Positions 17,436 to 25,916 of a stretch of DNA of 64,000 nt are shown here, in pieces. Source of the stretch: JBLNDG01 sp050261415 (GTDB lineage: Bacteria; Bacillota; Clostridia; Lutisporales; Lutisporaceae); contig JBLNDG010000225.1 in assembly GCA_050261415.1 (NCBI GenBank), positions 9,320 through 73,319 of the forward strand, written 5' to 3'. Below the pieces are notes generated by a model. It was given only the letters and a program-made list of their open reading frames with translations. It had not been told where the DNA came from and ran no database searches. How positions within the stretch are numbered: position 1 is the first letter of the stretch; the number at the start of each line of letters is the position of its first letter. Made by a program: the position numbers and the translations under genes.

Positions 17436-18293
17436 TTATTTGTTTTTTTCATCCAAAAATCTGACTGCACTTAGGGATGCGATATTTCCCTCCCCCACTG
17501 CCTTTGCTATCTGGTAGGGCTTCCCCGTACAATCCCCGCAGGCAAACACGCCCTTAATATTTGTGGCCATGTTTTTATCCACCTTAATAGAGCCTTCTTC
17601 AATTTTCAGACCCTCGATAAGCTGGTTGACGGGAATCACATTTCTTATTATGAAAACTGCATCCACCTGGAGCTCACTCTTATCGGTTATCAGGCTGACT
17701 ACTTTGCTGCCATCACCCTTTACTTCAACTACTTTCTCACGTAAAAGCTTTATTCCGTCTTTAAGCCTGGGCTCTCCTGAATAAACCGGTACATAATATA
17801 TTTCCGAACATATCTCCGAAAGGAAGTTTGCTTCCTCTTCCCCTTCTTCATTTTCCGATATTATGGCAATAGGCTTGTTCCTGTATAAGGGTCCGTCACA
17901 GGTCGCGCAATAACCTATACCCTTGCCAAGATATTCTCTTTCTCCGCTTATATATTGTGCTTTTTCATGCCCGGTTGCAATTATTAAGCTCCTTGCATCA
18001 AAGAATTCATCCCCTGCATTAACTGTAAAGTATCCGCCCATGTCAAGGATGTTGTACACCTTTTTATTCTTGATCTCAACTCCCATTTCCTCAGCATGCT
18101 GCTTGAAGGCAGCGAGCATTTCTGCTCCGCTGATACCTTTCATTCCCGGATAATTATCAATCTGCGGTGCTTTCATAAGACCCGTGACCCTTTCGTTTCC
18201 TCCAAGCATCACAAAAGATTTGTTTCTTATTTTGAGATTCATGGATGCTGACAAAGCAGCAGGACCGCCCCCAATTACAATAACATCAAACAT
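17436..18293 (-). CDS. Thioredoxin reductase-like flavoprotein lacking NADPH motif (ferredoxin-type candidate)
   Basis: FAD disulfide reductase of 285 residues. The FAD loop VIVIGGGPAALSASM is at the N terminus, and the active-site disulfide GYCATCDGP near residue 128 is as in thioredoxin reductase. The C-terminal GVFACGDCTGKPYQIAKAVGEG is also present. Where NADPH enzymes have GGGxSA and HRRxxxR, this protein has IAIISENEEGEEEANFL and YYVPVYSGEPRLK, so the nucleotide-binding motifs are lost. Clostridial ferredoxin-dependent flavin thioredoxin reductases share that loss. The start is an ATG at 18293 with AAGGATGGG upstream. It lies 14 bp after the CPBP gene and upstream of the DUF1858 gene. 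Confidence 0.85.
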   Translation of the reverse strand: MFDVIVIGGGPAALSASMNLKIRNKSFVMLGGNERVTGLMKAPQIDNYPGMKGISGAEMLAAFKQHAEEMGVEIKNKKVYNILDMGGYFTVNAGDEFFDARSLIIATGHEKAQYISGEREYLGKGIGYCATCDGPLYRNKPIAIISENEEGEEEANFLSEICSEIYYVPVYSGEPRLKDGIKLLREKVVEVKGDGSKVVSLITDKSELQVDAVFIIRNVIPVNQLIEGLKIEEGSIKVDKNMATNIKGVFACGDCTGKPYQIAKAVGEGNIASLSAVRFLDEKNK

Positions 18294-18307
18294 ATCAACC
18301 CATCCTT

Positions 18308-19273
18308 TTAGAAATTTATCGGAGGTTTTCCTCTCACAATCAGGAAAACTTCCACAACCACCATGCCGATAAATATGAGAATACTGACAAAAAGCGGCCA
18401 TGATGTTCTTATATTTTTTAATGTATCAATAAAACTTACGTCGGAAGCTTTGGCTTCAACGACGGGATGCCTGTCATAAATAGCCTTCAGGCAAAAAATC
18501 ATTATAGCACCCGCAAACAAGGAAATTATACCGAATAAAAAAGCCACGCTGATAAGCGAAGAGGTCAGCAGACCCTCCTGCATTGCTTCGGGACTTATAT
18601 TATTGTAGAAAGGCAAACTCATAATGATATATCCCCACGTTACAGAAATTGCATTATTAATGAAATGTCCCAGCATTCCTGCAAAAATCGAATTTGTTTT
18701 ATAGACTACAAACCCGAGCAGCAATCCCAGGAACAGTGGTGCAAGAGTATTCTGTACGTTCAAGTGCAGAATGGCAAACAATACAGCCGATACAACAATA
18801 CTGGGCCACATTCCCAAGCTTTGATAGCCCCGCATTATAAAGCCCCGGCATAATATCTCTTCACAAATTCCTGCAGATACAGCAATAACAAACAAAAGTA
18901 CAAGGTAATCTCCGGCATTTTCCGCGAAGGGTATCTGTGGTGTAATAAGCTCCCCCATAAGGCTGAGGACTATCTGCCCTAAAACGTTGATGAATACTGC
19001 GACATAATAGCCGGATATGAAGGTTATGGCTACCAGTGCCACATCGACAATTCCAAGCCTGTTAAACCTTAATTCCCTTCTAACCGAAGCACCCTTTGCC
19101 TTTACAAATATTATTGTCGGCAGGGCAATCAACAAGAACTCCGTAATTAGTATTCCATAGTTAAAATCCCATGCCTGCACAAAAGAACCAACGATCACAA
19201 ACAAAACCATAGCAATCATGTACAACAGGTTGGCGTTAAAAATTGATATTCTACCAGTGCTCTGCGATTCCAA
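18308..19273 (-). CDS. CPBP-family intramembrane metalloprotease
   Basis: Polytopic membrane protein of 321 residues with about eight helices. The CPBP (Abi/CAAX-like) motifs are visible: CEEILCRGFIMRG near residue 140 (EExxxR), FAILHLNV near 170 and GHFINN near 205. These supply the glutamates and histidines that bind the catalytic metal. The substrate is unknown. It lies 24 bp downstream of the GerMN gene and 14 bp before the reductase gene. Confidence 0.88.
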   Translation of the reverse strand: MESQSTGRISIFNANLLYMIAMVLFVIVGSFVQAWDFNYGILITEFLLIALPTIIFVKAKGASVRRELRFNRLGIVDVALVAITFISGYYVAVFINVLGQIVLSLMGELITPQIPFAENAGDYLVLLFVIAVSAGICEEILCRGFIMRGYQSLGMWPSIVVSAVLFAILHLNVQNTLAPLFLGLLLGFVVYKTNSIFAGMLGHFINNAISVTWGYIIMSLPFYNNISPEAMQEGLLTSSLISVAFLFGIISLFAGAIMIFCLKAIYDRHPVVEAKASDVSFIDTLKNIRTSWPLFVSILIFIGMVVVEVFLIVRGKPPINF

Positions 19274-19297
19274 ATCAAAATCTCCTTTATAAATGAT

Positions 19298-20206
19298 TTA
19301 TTGCTTGAATACCATTTCTTCCATTCTTTTTAACGGCTCCTCAATAACCATATGCTCAATATTCATTGGTCCTCCATCTACTGACGGCAATACTCTCTTT
19401 ATATTGGGGAATTCTGTCATTGTATTGGCTATAGATGCAACTGTCATAGCTTCCCCAGCGGCTCCATGCCAGTGCTTCGTATGCATTTCCTTGGAAAAGT
19501 CAACCTTCACAAGGTCGCCGTCAACCTCCAAGTAATCAACCTTTACCTCTTCCGGTATGGTCCTGTACAAATTTTCTGTATTCGGCCCCTTAATAAGCTC
19601 TTCAAGCACAAGTTTATAGAAATCTGCATCGGATATGTCCTTCTTTACAAGTACTTTCCTGGTTTCAGGAACAACATACATCGCTTGGGAATCTGCAAAA
19701 TACAGTGTAATATTCCTTTCTTCCATATCTGAAGTCCTGAAATCAATAAACTTCATGAAGCCATACGGCTCACCCTTTGGTGCTATTAGGTCTTTTCCTT
19801 CTACAAGTATCTTAACCTGCTTCACTTCGCTGAACTGCAGCATAGTATCCACAACACCGGCAACCACAGCTGCCTCATTCATGCTTCCGGAGAAAGAACC
19901 GAACTCCTTTGAAAAGTCAACCACAGCGTTTCCGTTTTCAACAGTCACACTTAAGACTTTAACATCCTTGCTCATGCTTGTTTCAAACTTGTTCGTATCG
20001 GCAGGGCCCTTGACCAGTTCCCTCAAAGTATTCTCGTACTTGCTTTCAGCATCTTCGTATTTAATTTCCCTGTTTTCAGTTTCAAGGCCTGTATTGCCTT
20101 TTAAAGCATAATATATCTTTACAGTTTCTGTTTGTGCCTCTTTTCGTAAAAAACAGCCTGAAGTAAAAACCATTATAACGGCTAACAGAAAGCATAACCT
20201 TTTCAT
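19298..20206 (-). CDS. GerMN-domain lipoprotein
   Basis: Secreted lipoprotein of 302 residues. It has a signal sequence with lipobox TSGCF, so it would be lipidated at Cys18. Two GerMN domains follow, each with the pattern VKIYYA/ITLYFAD, then LRELVKGP or LEELIKGP, and an NAVVDFSKEF or DLVKVDFSKEM strand. GerMN domains occur in GerM and in other Bacillota envelope proteins linked to germination and sporulation. The role here is not known. It is downstream of the TIGR01906 gene by 20 bp. Confidence 0.85.
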   Translation of the reverse strand: MKRLCFLLAVIMVFTSGCFLRKEAQTETVKIYYALKGNTGLETENREIKYEDAESKYENTLRELVKGPADTNKFETSMSKDVKVLSVTVENGNAVVDFSKEFGSFSGSMNEAAVVAGVVDTMLQFSEVKQVKILVEGKDLIAPKGEPYGFMKFIDFRTSDMEERNITLYFADSQAMYVVPETRKVLVKKDISDADFYKLVLEELIKGPNTENLYRTIPEEVKVDYLEVDGDLVKVDFSKEMHTKHWHGAAGEAMTVASIANTMTEFPNIKRVLPSVDGGPMNIEHMVIEEPLKRMEEMVFKQ

Positions 20207-20226
20207 TCCAAGACCCCCCAGTTATT

Positions 20227-20931
20227 TTATTTTGAAGCCGGCTTTACAAATTTGACGGCTGTCAATCCTGCAAGCAGAATTGCGGCCATTTCAGCTATAT
20301 AATAATAAGCTATCCTAAAGGCCATATCTGTGAAAAACTCCTCCGGAAAAATGTTTACAAGCCTATCCACAGCAGGGTCCAGCAACCATAAGTCATTGTT
20401 GAAGAATATCTCATGGAATATGGTAAAATACCTGTAAAAGTCCAAACTCATAAGTATTACAAGTATTATTACAGGGATAATGCCAACCGCCGATATTATA
20501 ATCCCATAACGTGCAAGCTTTCTGTTTGATTCATTGAAAGGCTTTCTATAGTATAAATATATTAAAAACAGAACTATGTATGCAAAGGCAAAATTCCTTA
20601 TGTACCTTCCATTGACAAACAGGTTCTTCACATCGACCATATGCTGTTTATCCCTCGGGCTGAAAAATTCCTCTGTTCCATTCATAAACTCTACCTTGAA
20701 ATCCAGATCGGCCCTTTTGTTATCAAGGTACTCAAGTAACTGCTCAGTTAAGTTCATAAGGTTATCCATACTCATTCCTATATGCTCCGGTATATTGTAC
20801 TTTATGTACTCTTTCTGATAATAACCCCTGTCAAACGCCGTTAACTGAACATCAGTCAGCAGTAGTACAATTGGAACCAGAATAACAAATAAAGTTGCCA
20901 GCACTGCATTAACAAAACGAACCTTTGCCAT
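20227..20931 (-). CDS. TIGR01906/DUF1461 integral membrane protein
   Basis: Membrane protein of 234 residues with four helices: one at residues 8-28 and three between about 115 and 230. The extracytoplasmic stretch between helix 1 and 2 carries LTAFDRGYYQKEYIKYNIPEHIGMS, typical of the TIGR01906 family, including the MSxxdL motif and DKQHMVDVK. No biochemical function is established. It is the first gene of a run (this gene, GerMN lipoprotein, CPBP, reductase) with gaps of 14-24 bp. Confidence 0.8.
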   Translation of the reverse strand: MAKVRFVNAVLATLFVILVPIVLLLTDVQLTAFDRGYYQKEYIKYNIPEHIGMSMDNLMNLTEQLLEYLDNKRADLDFKVEFMNGTEEFFSPRDKQHMVDVKNLFVNGRYIRNFAFAYIVLFLIYLYYRKPFNESNRKLARYGIIISAVGIIPVIILVILMSLDFYRYFTIFHEIFFNNDLWLLDPAVDRLVNIFPEEFFTDMAFRIAYYYIAEMAAILLAGLTAVKFVKPASK

Positions 20932-21128
20932 TTCATTTTCCTCCGTATAATAAGCTTTTTGCCTTCAGACAGCAGGTCTCACCGGACTGCCCGGCACCAA
21001 CAATTCAAATCTTCATTATAAAGGACACTATTATAGTATATTCAAAACATATTGAGTGAGCTACTTTTACTATATATCTTACCAGAAAATTATTAAAAAA
21101 ACACTAACTCATATCTGCATTTACCAAG

Positions 21129-21154
21129 AACCGGGAGCCGACAAACCCCCGGTT
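21129..21154. terminator. Hairpin after racemase gene
   Basis: Arms AACCGGG and CCCGGTT about 35 bp past the racemase stop. The T-run is short on the minus strand, so it is a modest terminator candidate. Confidence 0.5.
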
Positions 21155-21189
21155 TTGCAAATCAGCAGACATTCTATAATGTATAATCA

Positions 21190-21888
21190 CTATGCTTTTA
21201 CATTCTTTCCTGCAAATGTAATTGCCCTTTTAACCAATACCTCTGAAGCATCAACAAAATCATCACTGATGTTAAACATCTGGAAAGCGATGGGAATCTC
21301 AGTACACCCAAGGATAAGTGTTTCAGCACCCCTGAGCTTCAAATTAGACAATGCCTGCTTAAAGCCGGTAGGATCAATATCCCTGAGCCCCTGTTTAATT
21401 CCGTATATCACGTCCATTATTTGTTTCAAATCCTCGGTATCCGGCTGTATCAACCCGATTCCAAACCTCTCAAATACTTTCTTATATACTCCCGCCTTGC
21501 AGGTACCTTCCGTAGCAAGGAGTCCGACCTGTTTGACATCAGGACGGTTATTCCTTATCTCTTTGGCAGTTTCCTCGATCATGTTTATTACCGGTATCTT
21601 AACATGCTTTACTATATCATCATAAAAATAGTGGGCTGTGTTGCAGGCAATTATTATGACGTCCGCTCCCATTGTTTCCAGCCTGACTGCTGACCTTACC
21701 AGTTCATTGAGCGGGCTGCCGCCTTTACCTAATATGTAGCTCGTCCTATCGGGTATTTTTGTGTTGTTGTCTATCAGAACCGGTATATGCTCATTATCGC
21801 TATGGGCGTCCGTCATCATTACAATTTTTTTAAATATGTCAACAGTGGCTAAAGGCCCCATCCCTCCAAGTATCCCTATTGTTTTCAT
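21190..21888 (-). CDS. Aspartate/glutamate racemase family protein
   Basis: Cofactor-independent racemase family member of 232 residues. The start KTIGILGGMGPLATVDIFKK, IIACNTAHYFYDDI near residue 80 (first catalytic Cys) and LILGCTEIPIAF near 190 (second catalytic Cys) give the two-cysteine active site. It likely interconverts an L- and D-acidic amino acid, though the exact substrate cannot be read from sequence. The next gene upstream is a P1 aminopeptidase, 22 bp away, so the two form an operon that could process D-amino acid peptides. Confidence 0.88.
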   Translation of the reverse strand: MKTIGILGGMGPLATVDIFKKIVMMTDAHSDNEHIPVLIDNNTKIPDRTSYILGKGGSPLNELVRSAVRLETMGADVIIIACNTAHYFYDDIVKHVKIPVINMIEETAKEIRNNRPDVKQVGLLATEGTCKAGVYKKVFERFGIGLIQPDTEDLKQIMDVIYGIKQGLRDIDPTGFKQALSNLKLRGAETLILGCTEIPIAFQMFNISDDFVDASEVLVKRAITFAGKNVKA

Positions 21889-21910
21889 AATTTCATCCCC
21901 CTAAATAATA

Positions 21911-22963
21911 TTATTCAAATGGCTTAATCAAATAGATATAATCCTTCAGTGAGTGTTTGACGTGTCCATCCCGTCCAACTGTCTCCTCTGAGCAAATCAA
22001 AGAATTCAACACCGCTTCCTCGGTAGCTTCGGCAGCCGCCCTGAAAACGTCATTGATTCTATCTTCATTGATTATCCTAAAGTTTACAATATCTTTATCT
22101 TCATAGTGTTTTACCTTGTTTGCAGTACTGAAGGCTATTACAATATCACCACTGCCGTTACCCATGAAGGAGCCTGTCCTGCATAAGCCTATTGCTGCCC
22201 TTTTGGTCACTCTCTTGAGCTGCCTCTCTGACAGCGGTATATCAGTGGCAATAATCGTTATAATGGAGCCCTTGTCCTCTTCTTTTCCGCCGATTTCCTG
22301 CCATATGATTTTACCGGCTTTGATGCCGTCTATAGTAAGATCCTCTTTTGCTCCAAAATTAGAAAGCACCAGAACACCGAGAGTATAATCCTTTCCATCA
22401 AGCCTCACTATCCGCGAAGCGGAGCCTATGCCGCCCTTTAGTCCCAGGCATGACATCCCGGTTCCTGCACCGACAGCACCCTCATCAAACATTGCACTTG
22501 CATTTTCTATGCTTTCAAGCACATGCTCCCTTTTTACATGTCTGCCCCTTATGTCATTCAGGAAACCGTCATTGCACTCACACACTACGGGGTTTACAGT
22601 ACCGGTTCTGACTCCTATATCATCGTTACGGGAAATCATATACTCCACCAAAGCATCATATGCTGTTCCAACGCTTAATGTATTGGTGAGTATTATAGGT
22701 GTCTCAATAGTACCCAATTCTTCAACCTGGATAGTACCGGCTGTTTTTCCGAACCCATTAATCACATGGGATGAAGCAACAACCTTCTCCCTGAATGTAT
22801 TTCCCGGATGCGGAAGCACTGCGGTAACTCCTGTCTTGATATCGCCGTCGTTTATAGTATGGTGTCCTACCAGTACTCCTTCTACATCGGTTATGGAATT
22901 ATTCCTGCCTATAGGCATACAACCAATGATAATGCCATAATCCCTTATTTTTTTCTGTTTCAT
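21911..22963 (-). CDS. P1-family peptidase (DmpA/BapA-like, L-aminopeptidase/D-esterase)
   Basis: Self-processing N-terminal nucleophile hydrolase of 350 residues. DmpA-like motifs are present: DVEGVLVGHHTINDGD, TGVTAVLPHPGN, and GAVGAGTGMSCLGLKGGIGSASR, where autoproteolysis usually frees a Ser or Thr nucleophile. The nucleophile region reads PLSERQLKRV and GNGSGDIVIAFSTAN near 250. Family members cleave N-terminal D- or beta-amino acids from small peptides or amides. It is likely cytoplasmic. First gene of a two-gene operon with the racemase. Confidence 0.85.
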   Translation of the reverse strand: MKQKKIRDYGIIIGCMPIGRNNSITDVEGVLVGHHTINDGDIKTGVTAVLPHPGNTFREKVVASSHVINGFGKTAGTIQVEELGTIETPIILTNTLSVGTAYDALVEYMISRNDDIGVRTGTVNPVVCECNDGFLNDIRGRHVKREHVLESIENASAMFDEGAVGAGTGMSCLGLKGGIGSASRIVRLDGKDYTLGVLVLSNFGAKEDLTIDGIKAGKIIWQEIGGKEEDKGSIITIIATDIPLSERQLKRVTKRAAIGLCRTGSFMGNGSGDIVIAFSTANKVKHYEDKDIVNFRIINEDRINDVFRAAAEATEEAVLNSLICSEETVGRDGHVKHSLKDYIYLIKPFE

Positions 22964-23071
22964 AGTCTATCCCTTCCAATGCTTTGATAATACCTTTACA
23001 TCAAAAAGATTTACATAATAATTATAGCAGTTTAAATTATGCGTAACAATGCTTTTGCTCTTTGAAGTCAT

Positions 23072-23100
23072 AAAAACATTTTTTTGCAAAAAATGTTTTT
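23072..23100. promoter_or_regulatory. Perfect AT-rich inverted repeat in a divergent intergenic region
   Basis: A 13 bp arm (AAAAACATTTTTT) and its exact complement around a TGC centre, midway between the divergent P1 peptidase and lipoprotein genes. It could be an operator for either gene or a terminator-like hairpin. Neither neighbour ends towards it, so an operator seems more likely. The surrounding 276 bp contain no gene; a smaller hairpin CCATTC/GAATGG lies at about 23131-23150. Confidence 0.5.
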
Positions 23101-23239
23101 CAAAACAATATATCTGAGGCAGCTGCAAATTCCATTCAAGCTTGCGAATGGCAACCGGCTATAAAATCTTAAATAATATTAAACTCAATAAGGGTAATAA
23201 TAAAAATGTATAGTGCAAAACATTCAGGAGGTGAGTGTC

Positions 23240-24211
23240 TTGAAAATCTCCAAACTTTCATATAAAGCTATTTTATCCTTTGTTCTGATATTGTCTCTGT
23301 TGAATTTTGCCGCATGCTCTCCTCAAAAAAAACCCGCAACACCGAAAAAAGGGAACCAGGCAGAGGAAAAGGAACCGCCGAAAGAGCTTGATAAACTCAA
23401 AAGCAGTATAGAAAAGGTCGAAAAGGCTCTTAAGTCAATATATGAGGAAAGTAAAAAGCCCATGTTCATACAACAGGAAAAGGTAGAAAATCCGCCTGCC
23501 AAGCAGGGCGGCCAGCAAGAAAGTTCGGGGCAGCAGTCGGACGGACAGCAGGGAGGCGGTGGAAGTCAAGGCGGCGGAAGCAGCCAGGGACAGCAAGGCC
23601 AGCAGGGTCAGCAGAGTCAACAACAGCAGAAGCTTACTCCGGAGCAGATAAAACTTAAGCTGGAGCAGGAAAAGTATAAGAACTTTGACAGCATAAAAAA
23701 GGATGTGATATCCCTTCACAGTGCATGGAACAGTTATGAACCCAAAGCTATTGCTGATTTTGCAATGCAGTCTTCGGTAAATGACTTTGAATCGGCACTT
23801 AACAATCTTACAAAGACGGTAGATATGCAGGATGCATATATGAGCCTTCTGGAGGTGAACCAGCTCTATAAATTCCTTCCGGATTTCTATATGCTGTATA
23901 AAGGCGATGTTCCTCCTGACCTTGACAGGATAAGGTTTGCAGTAAAGAAAATACAACTACTGGCGGATAAGGATGATTATGCAGGAGCCAACGACGTCCT
24001 GCTTTACTTGGAGAATGTATGGACCAGTACACGGCCAAAGCTCAAACAGGATAATATACAAATGATGAGTAAATTCGAATTTGCGCTTTCTGATCTCAAA
24101 AATTCGATAATTTCAAAAAACAAGATGGTAGTGCAAGCAAAGTCAGAGGTTCTCCTGAAACTTGTGGATGATATTGAAAAAGCAGCCGGGAAATCCAAAA
24201 AACAAAGTTAA
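23240..24211 (+). CDS. Putative lipoprotein with Gln/Gly-rich linker
   Basis: Unrecognised secreted protein of 323 residues. The TTG start at 23240 is chosen because AGGAGGTG lies eight bases upstream. The N terminus is a lipoprotein signal ending LLNFAAC. A charged, Lys/Glu-rich helix (residues 35-80) leads to a low-complexity Gln/Gly/Ser linker at about 95-140, with SQGGGSSQGQQGQQGQQ. The helical C-terminal domain (150-320) has regularly spaced hydrophobics. This suggests a surface-tethered helical domain on a flexible spacer. It stands alone on the plus strand and ends in a terminator. Confidence 0.75.
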   Translation: MKISKLSYKAILSFVLILSLLNFAACSPQKKPATPKKGNQAEEKEPPKELDKLKSSIEKVEKALKSIYEESKKPMFIQQEKVENPPAKQGGQQESSGQQSDGQQGGGGSQGGGSSQGQQGQQGQQSQQQQKLTPEQIKLKLEQEKYKNFDSIKKDVISLHSAWNSYEPKAIADFAMQSSVNDFESALNNLTKTVDMQDAYMSLLEVNQLYKFLPDFYMLYKGDVPPDLDRIRFAVKKIQLLADKDDYAGANDVLLYLENVWTSTRPKLKQDNIQMMSKFEFALSDLKNSIISKNKMVVQAKSEVLLKLVDDIEKAAGKSKKQS

Positions 24212-24282
24212 TAAATAAAAGCTCGGATGCATCGAGCCTTCTCGCTTTTGACTGATTCTACTTTGGTAGAATGTCCACTAAT

Positions 24283-24327
24283 AAAAGGCTTCTTTTGAAA
24301 CATTCTAACAATCAAAGAGGCCTTTTT
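24283..24327 (+). terminator. Terminator after the lipoprotein gene
   Basis: Arms AAAAGGCTTCTTTTGA and TCAAAGAGGCCTTTTT with a loop of about 13 bases, followed by ATTTTTG. The 251 bp gap to plsC otherwise holds only a likely promoter. Confidence 0.8.
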
Positions 24328-24462
24328 ATTTTTGTGCAAAGCTTTTGATATCTTTATAAACCTGGCATAATCTGATAAAATATTAATCAGCGTTGAAGGT
24401 CAGATATGTATTGCCTGGCATATAACGCTTATAATATACGAAAGCTTAGTGTGAGGTAATAT

Positions 24463-25173
24463 ATGGAAATTTTCAAGCTGCTTGCTCCATCACTTAACAA
24501 GCTGCCTGTTCCCTTTATTAGATTTTTAGGGGAAATAGCGACGACTTATCTGCTTAAGAGATATGCAACTATTGAAATAAAAGGAATTGAGACCATAAAG
24601 GAAAGGGTGAACAAACCCACCATATTTATATCAAACCACCTGAGCAATGTGGATGGAATAATACTCAACAGAATATTGAGGGAAAACTCCATTTCATTCA
24701 TGGCAGGGGTGAAGCTTGGGAAAAATCCTTTTACTTCTTTCTTCCTTAAAACAGTAAATCATATATCTATAAATCCGGGTAGCCCTGATAAAACCGCAAT
24801 CAAATCCGCCTTAGCACATTTGAAAAATAATGGCTCCATTATGATTTTCCCGGAGGGAACCCGCAGCAGGACAGGTTCACTCATTGAAGCAAAAAAAGGT
24901 TTTGTGCTTATGGTCAAAATGGCAGGCGTCCCTGTGGTTCCAATTGCATTGGAAGGTACTGAAAAGCTTCTGCCGGTGGACGATAACGATATGGGAAGCG
25001 AAAAACCCCATAAGGCTGATGTGAAAATATCCATAGGTAAACCCTTCATACTCCCTTCAAAGGATGAATTGGGGGATAGCGAGGATTGGGCTGCAAAATG
25101 CACCGAGTTTTCTATGTACCGTATAGCAGAAATGCTTGAGCCCAAGTACCAGGGGGTATATAGAAAAGCCTGA
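24463..25173 (+). CDS. plsC: PlsC-like 1-acylglycerol-3-phosphate acyltransferase
   Basis: Membrane-associated acyltransferase of 236 residues in phospholipid synthesis. Catalytic HxxxxD is seen in ISNHLSNVDG near residue 53. The glycerophosphate-binding motif IMIFPEGTRSRTG is near 128, and the hydrophobic VPVVPIALEG follows. An N-terminal hydrophobic helix anchors it. Start ATG follows GTGAGGTAATAT. The gene converges on the dsrE-like gene and they share a terminator. Confidence 0.9.
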   Translation: MEIFKLLAPSLNKLPVPFIRFLGEIATTYLLKRYATIEIKGIETIKERVNKPTIFISNHLSNVDGIILNRILRENSISFMAGVKLGKNPFTSFFLKTVNHISINPGSPDKTAIKSALAHLKNNGSIMIFPEGTRSRTGSLIEAKKGFVLMVKMAGVPVVPIALEGTEKLLPVDDNDMGSEKPHKADVKISIGKPFILPSKDELGDSEDWAAKCTEFSMYRIAEMLEPKYQGVYRKA

Positions 25174-25195
25174 GTATCTGACGTACTCAGGCTTT
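25165..25195. terminator. Bidirectional terminator between plsC and dsrE-like gene
   Basis: Stem AAAGCCTGAGTA / TACTCAGGCTTT with a short loop. It overlaps the plsC stop and lies just past the end of the convergent dsrE-like gene. Confidence 0.85.
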
Positions 25196-25199
25196 CATT

Positions 25200-25670
25200 T
25201 TAAATGAACAGATTTACATTGGACTGGTCTGCTTCTCCAAGGTAAGTCGCTACTCCCGCGAACTCAATCCCGTCGATAAGCTCTTCCTTTCTTATGCCCA
25301 TAACATCCATGGACATTGTGCAGGCAATGAACTTCACGCCCAAGTCCTGGGCACTTTTAATAAGCTCGGGCAGACTGTTTACTTTTTTCTTTTTCATTAT
25401 GCCCTTCATCATGGAGGCGCCCATCCCGCCGAAGTTCATCTTGGAAAGCCCAAGCTTTTCTGCACCCCTCGGCATCATCCATCCGAACATTTTCTCCATA
25501 AAAGACTTCCTGACTGCTATCTTCTGTGCTTTACGCAGCACATTCAAACCCCAGAAGGTATAGAACATTGTGACGTCATCTCCCATTGCCGCTGCGCCGT
25601 TGGCTATTATTAAACCAGCCATGGCCTTATCCAGGTCTCCGCTGAACATTATTAGCGTTTTACTGCTCAT
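25200..25670 (-). CDS. DsrE/DsrF-like sulfur-relay protein
   Basis: Cytoplasmic protein of 156 residues in the DsrE-like fold (DsrE2 type). N-terminal KTLIMFSGDLDKAMAGLIIANGAAAMG is typical, followed by VTMFYTFWGLNVLRK. The conserved cysteine motif IACTMSMDVMGI near residue 117 can carry a persulfide. It is the last gene of an arsR-CoADR-tusA-dsrE operon, 9 bp after the TusA-like gene. Together with TusA it likely passes sulfane sulfur from the rhodanese domain. Confidence 0.88.
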   Translation of the reverse strand: MSSKTLIMFSGDLDKAMAGLIIANGAAAMGDDVTMFYTFWGLNVLRKAQKIAVRKSFMEKMFGWMMPRGAEKLGLSKMNFGGMGASMMKGIMKKKKVNSLPELIKSAQDLGVKFIACTMSMDVMGIRKEELIDGIEFAGVATYLGEADQSNVNLFI

Positions 25671-25679
25671 AACCTCACC

Positions 25680-25904
25680 TTATCCTTTCCTGATGACTGC
25701 CTTGGTTACGCCATCCTCTTCCACAAGGCTTACAAGCTCATTCCCGGTTTTTTTGCACCATGCTGCAATATCCTTCTTAAAACCGCTGTCAGTCACTTCT
25801 ATTGTTAGAACGTCCCCGCTCTGTGATGCTTTGGCCACCTTGAACAATTCAACCACAGGTCCCGGACACTGCAAACCCCTTGCATTGATAAATTTTTCAG
25901 TCAT
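25680..25904 (-). CDS. TusA-like sulfurtransferase
   Basis: Small persulfide carrier of 74 residues. The family motif NARGLQCPGPVVEL places the sulfur-carrying cysteine at position 13. A second cysteine occurs in IAAWCKKTGNE. TusA-like proteins relay sulfur from desulfurases or rhodaneses to acceptors. It sits between the CoA-disulfide reductase and the DsrE-like gene with 9 and 12 bp gaps. Confidence 0.92.
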   Translation of the reverse strand: MTEKFINARGLQCPGPVVELFKVAKASQSGDVLTIEVTDSGFKKDIAAWCKKTGNELVSLVEEDGVTKAVIRKG

Positions 25905-25916
25905 TTTATACTCCCC

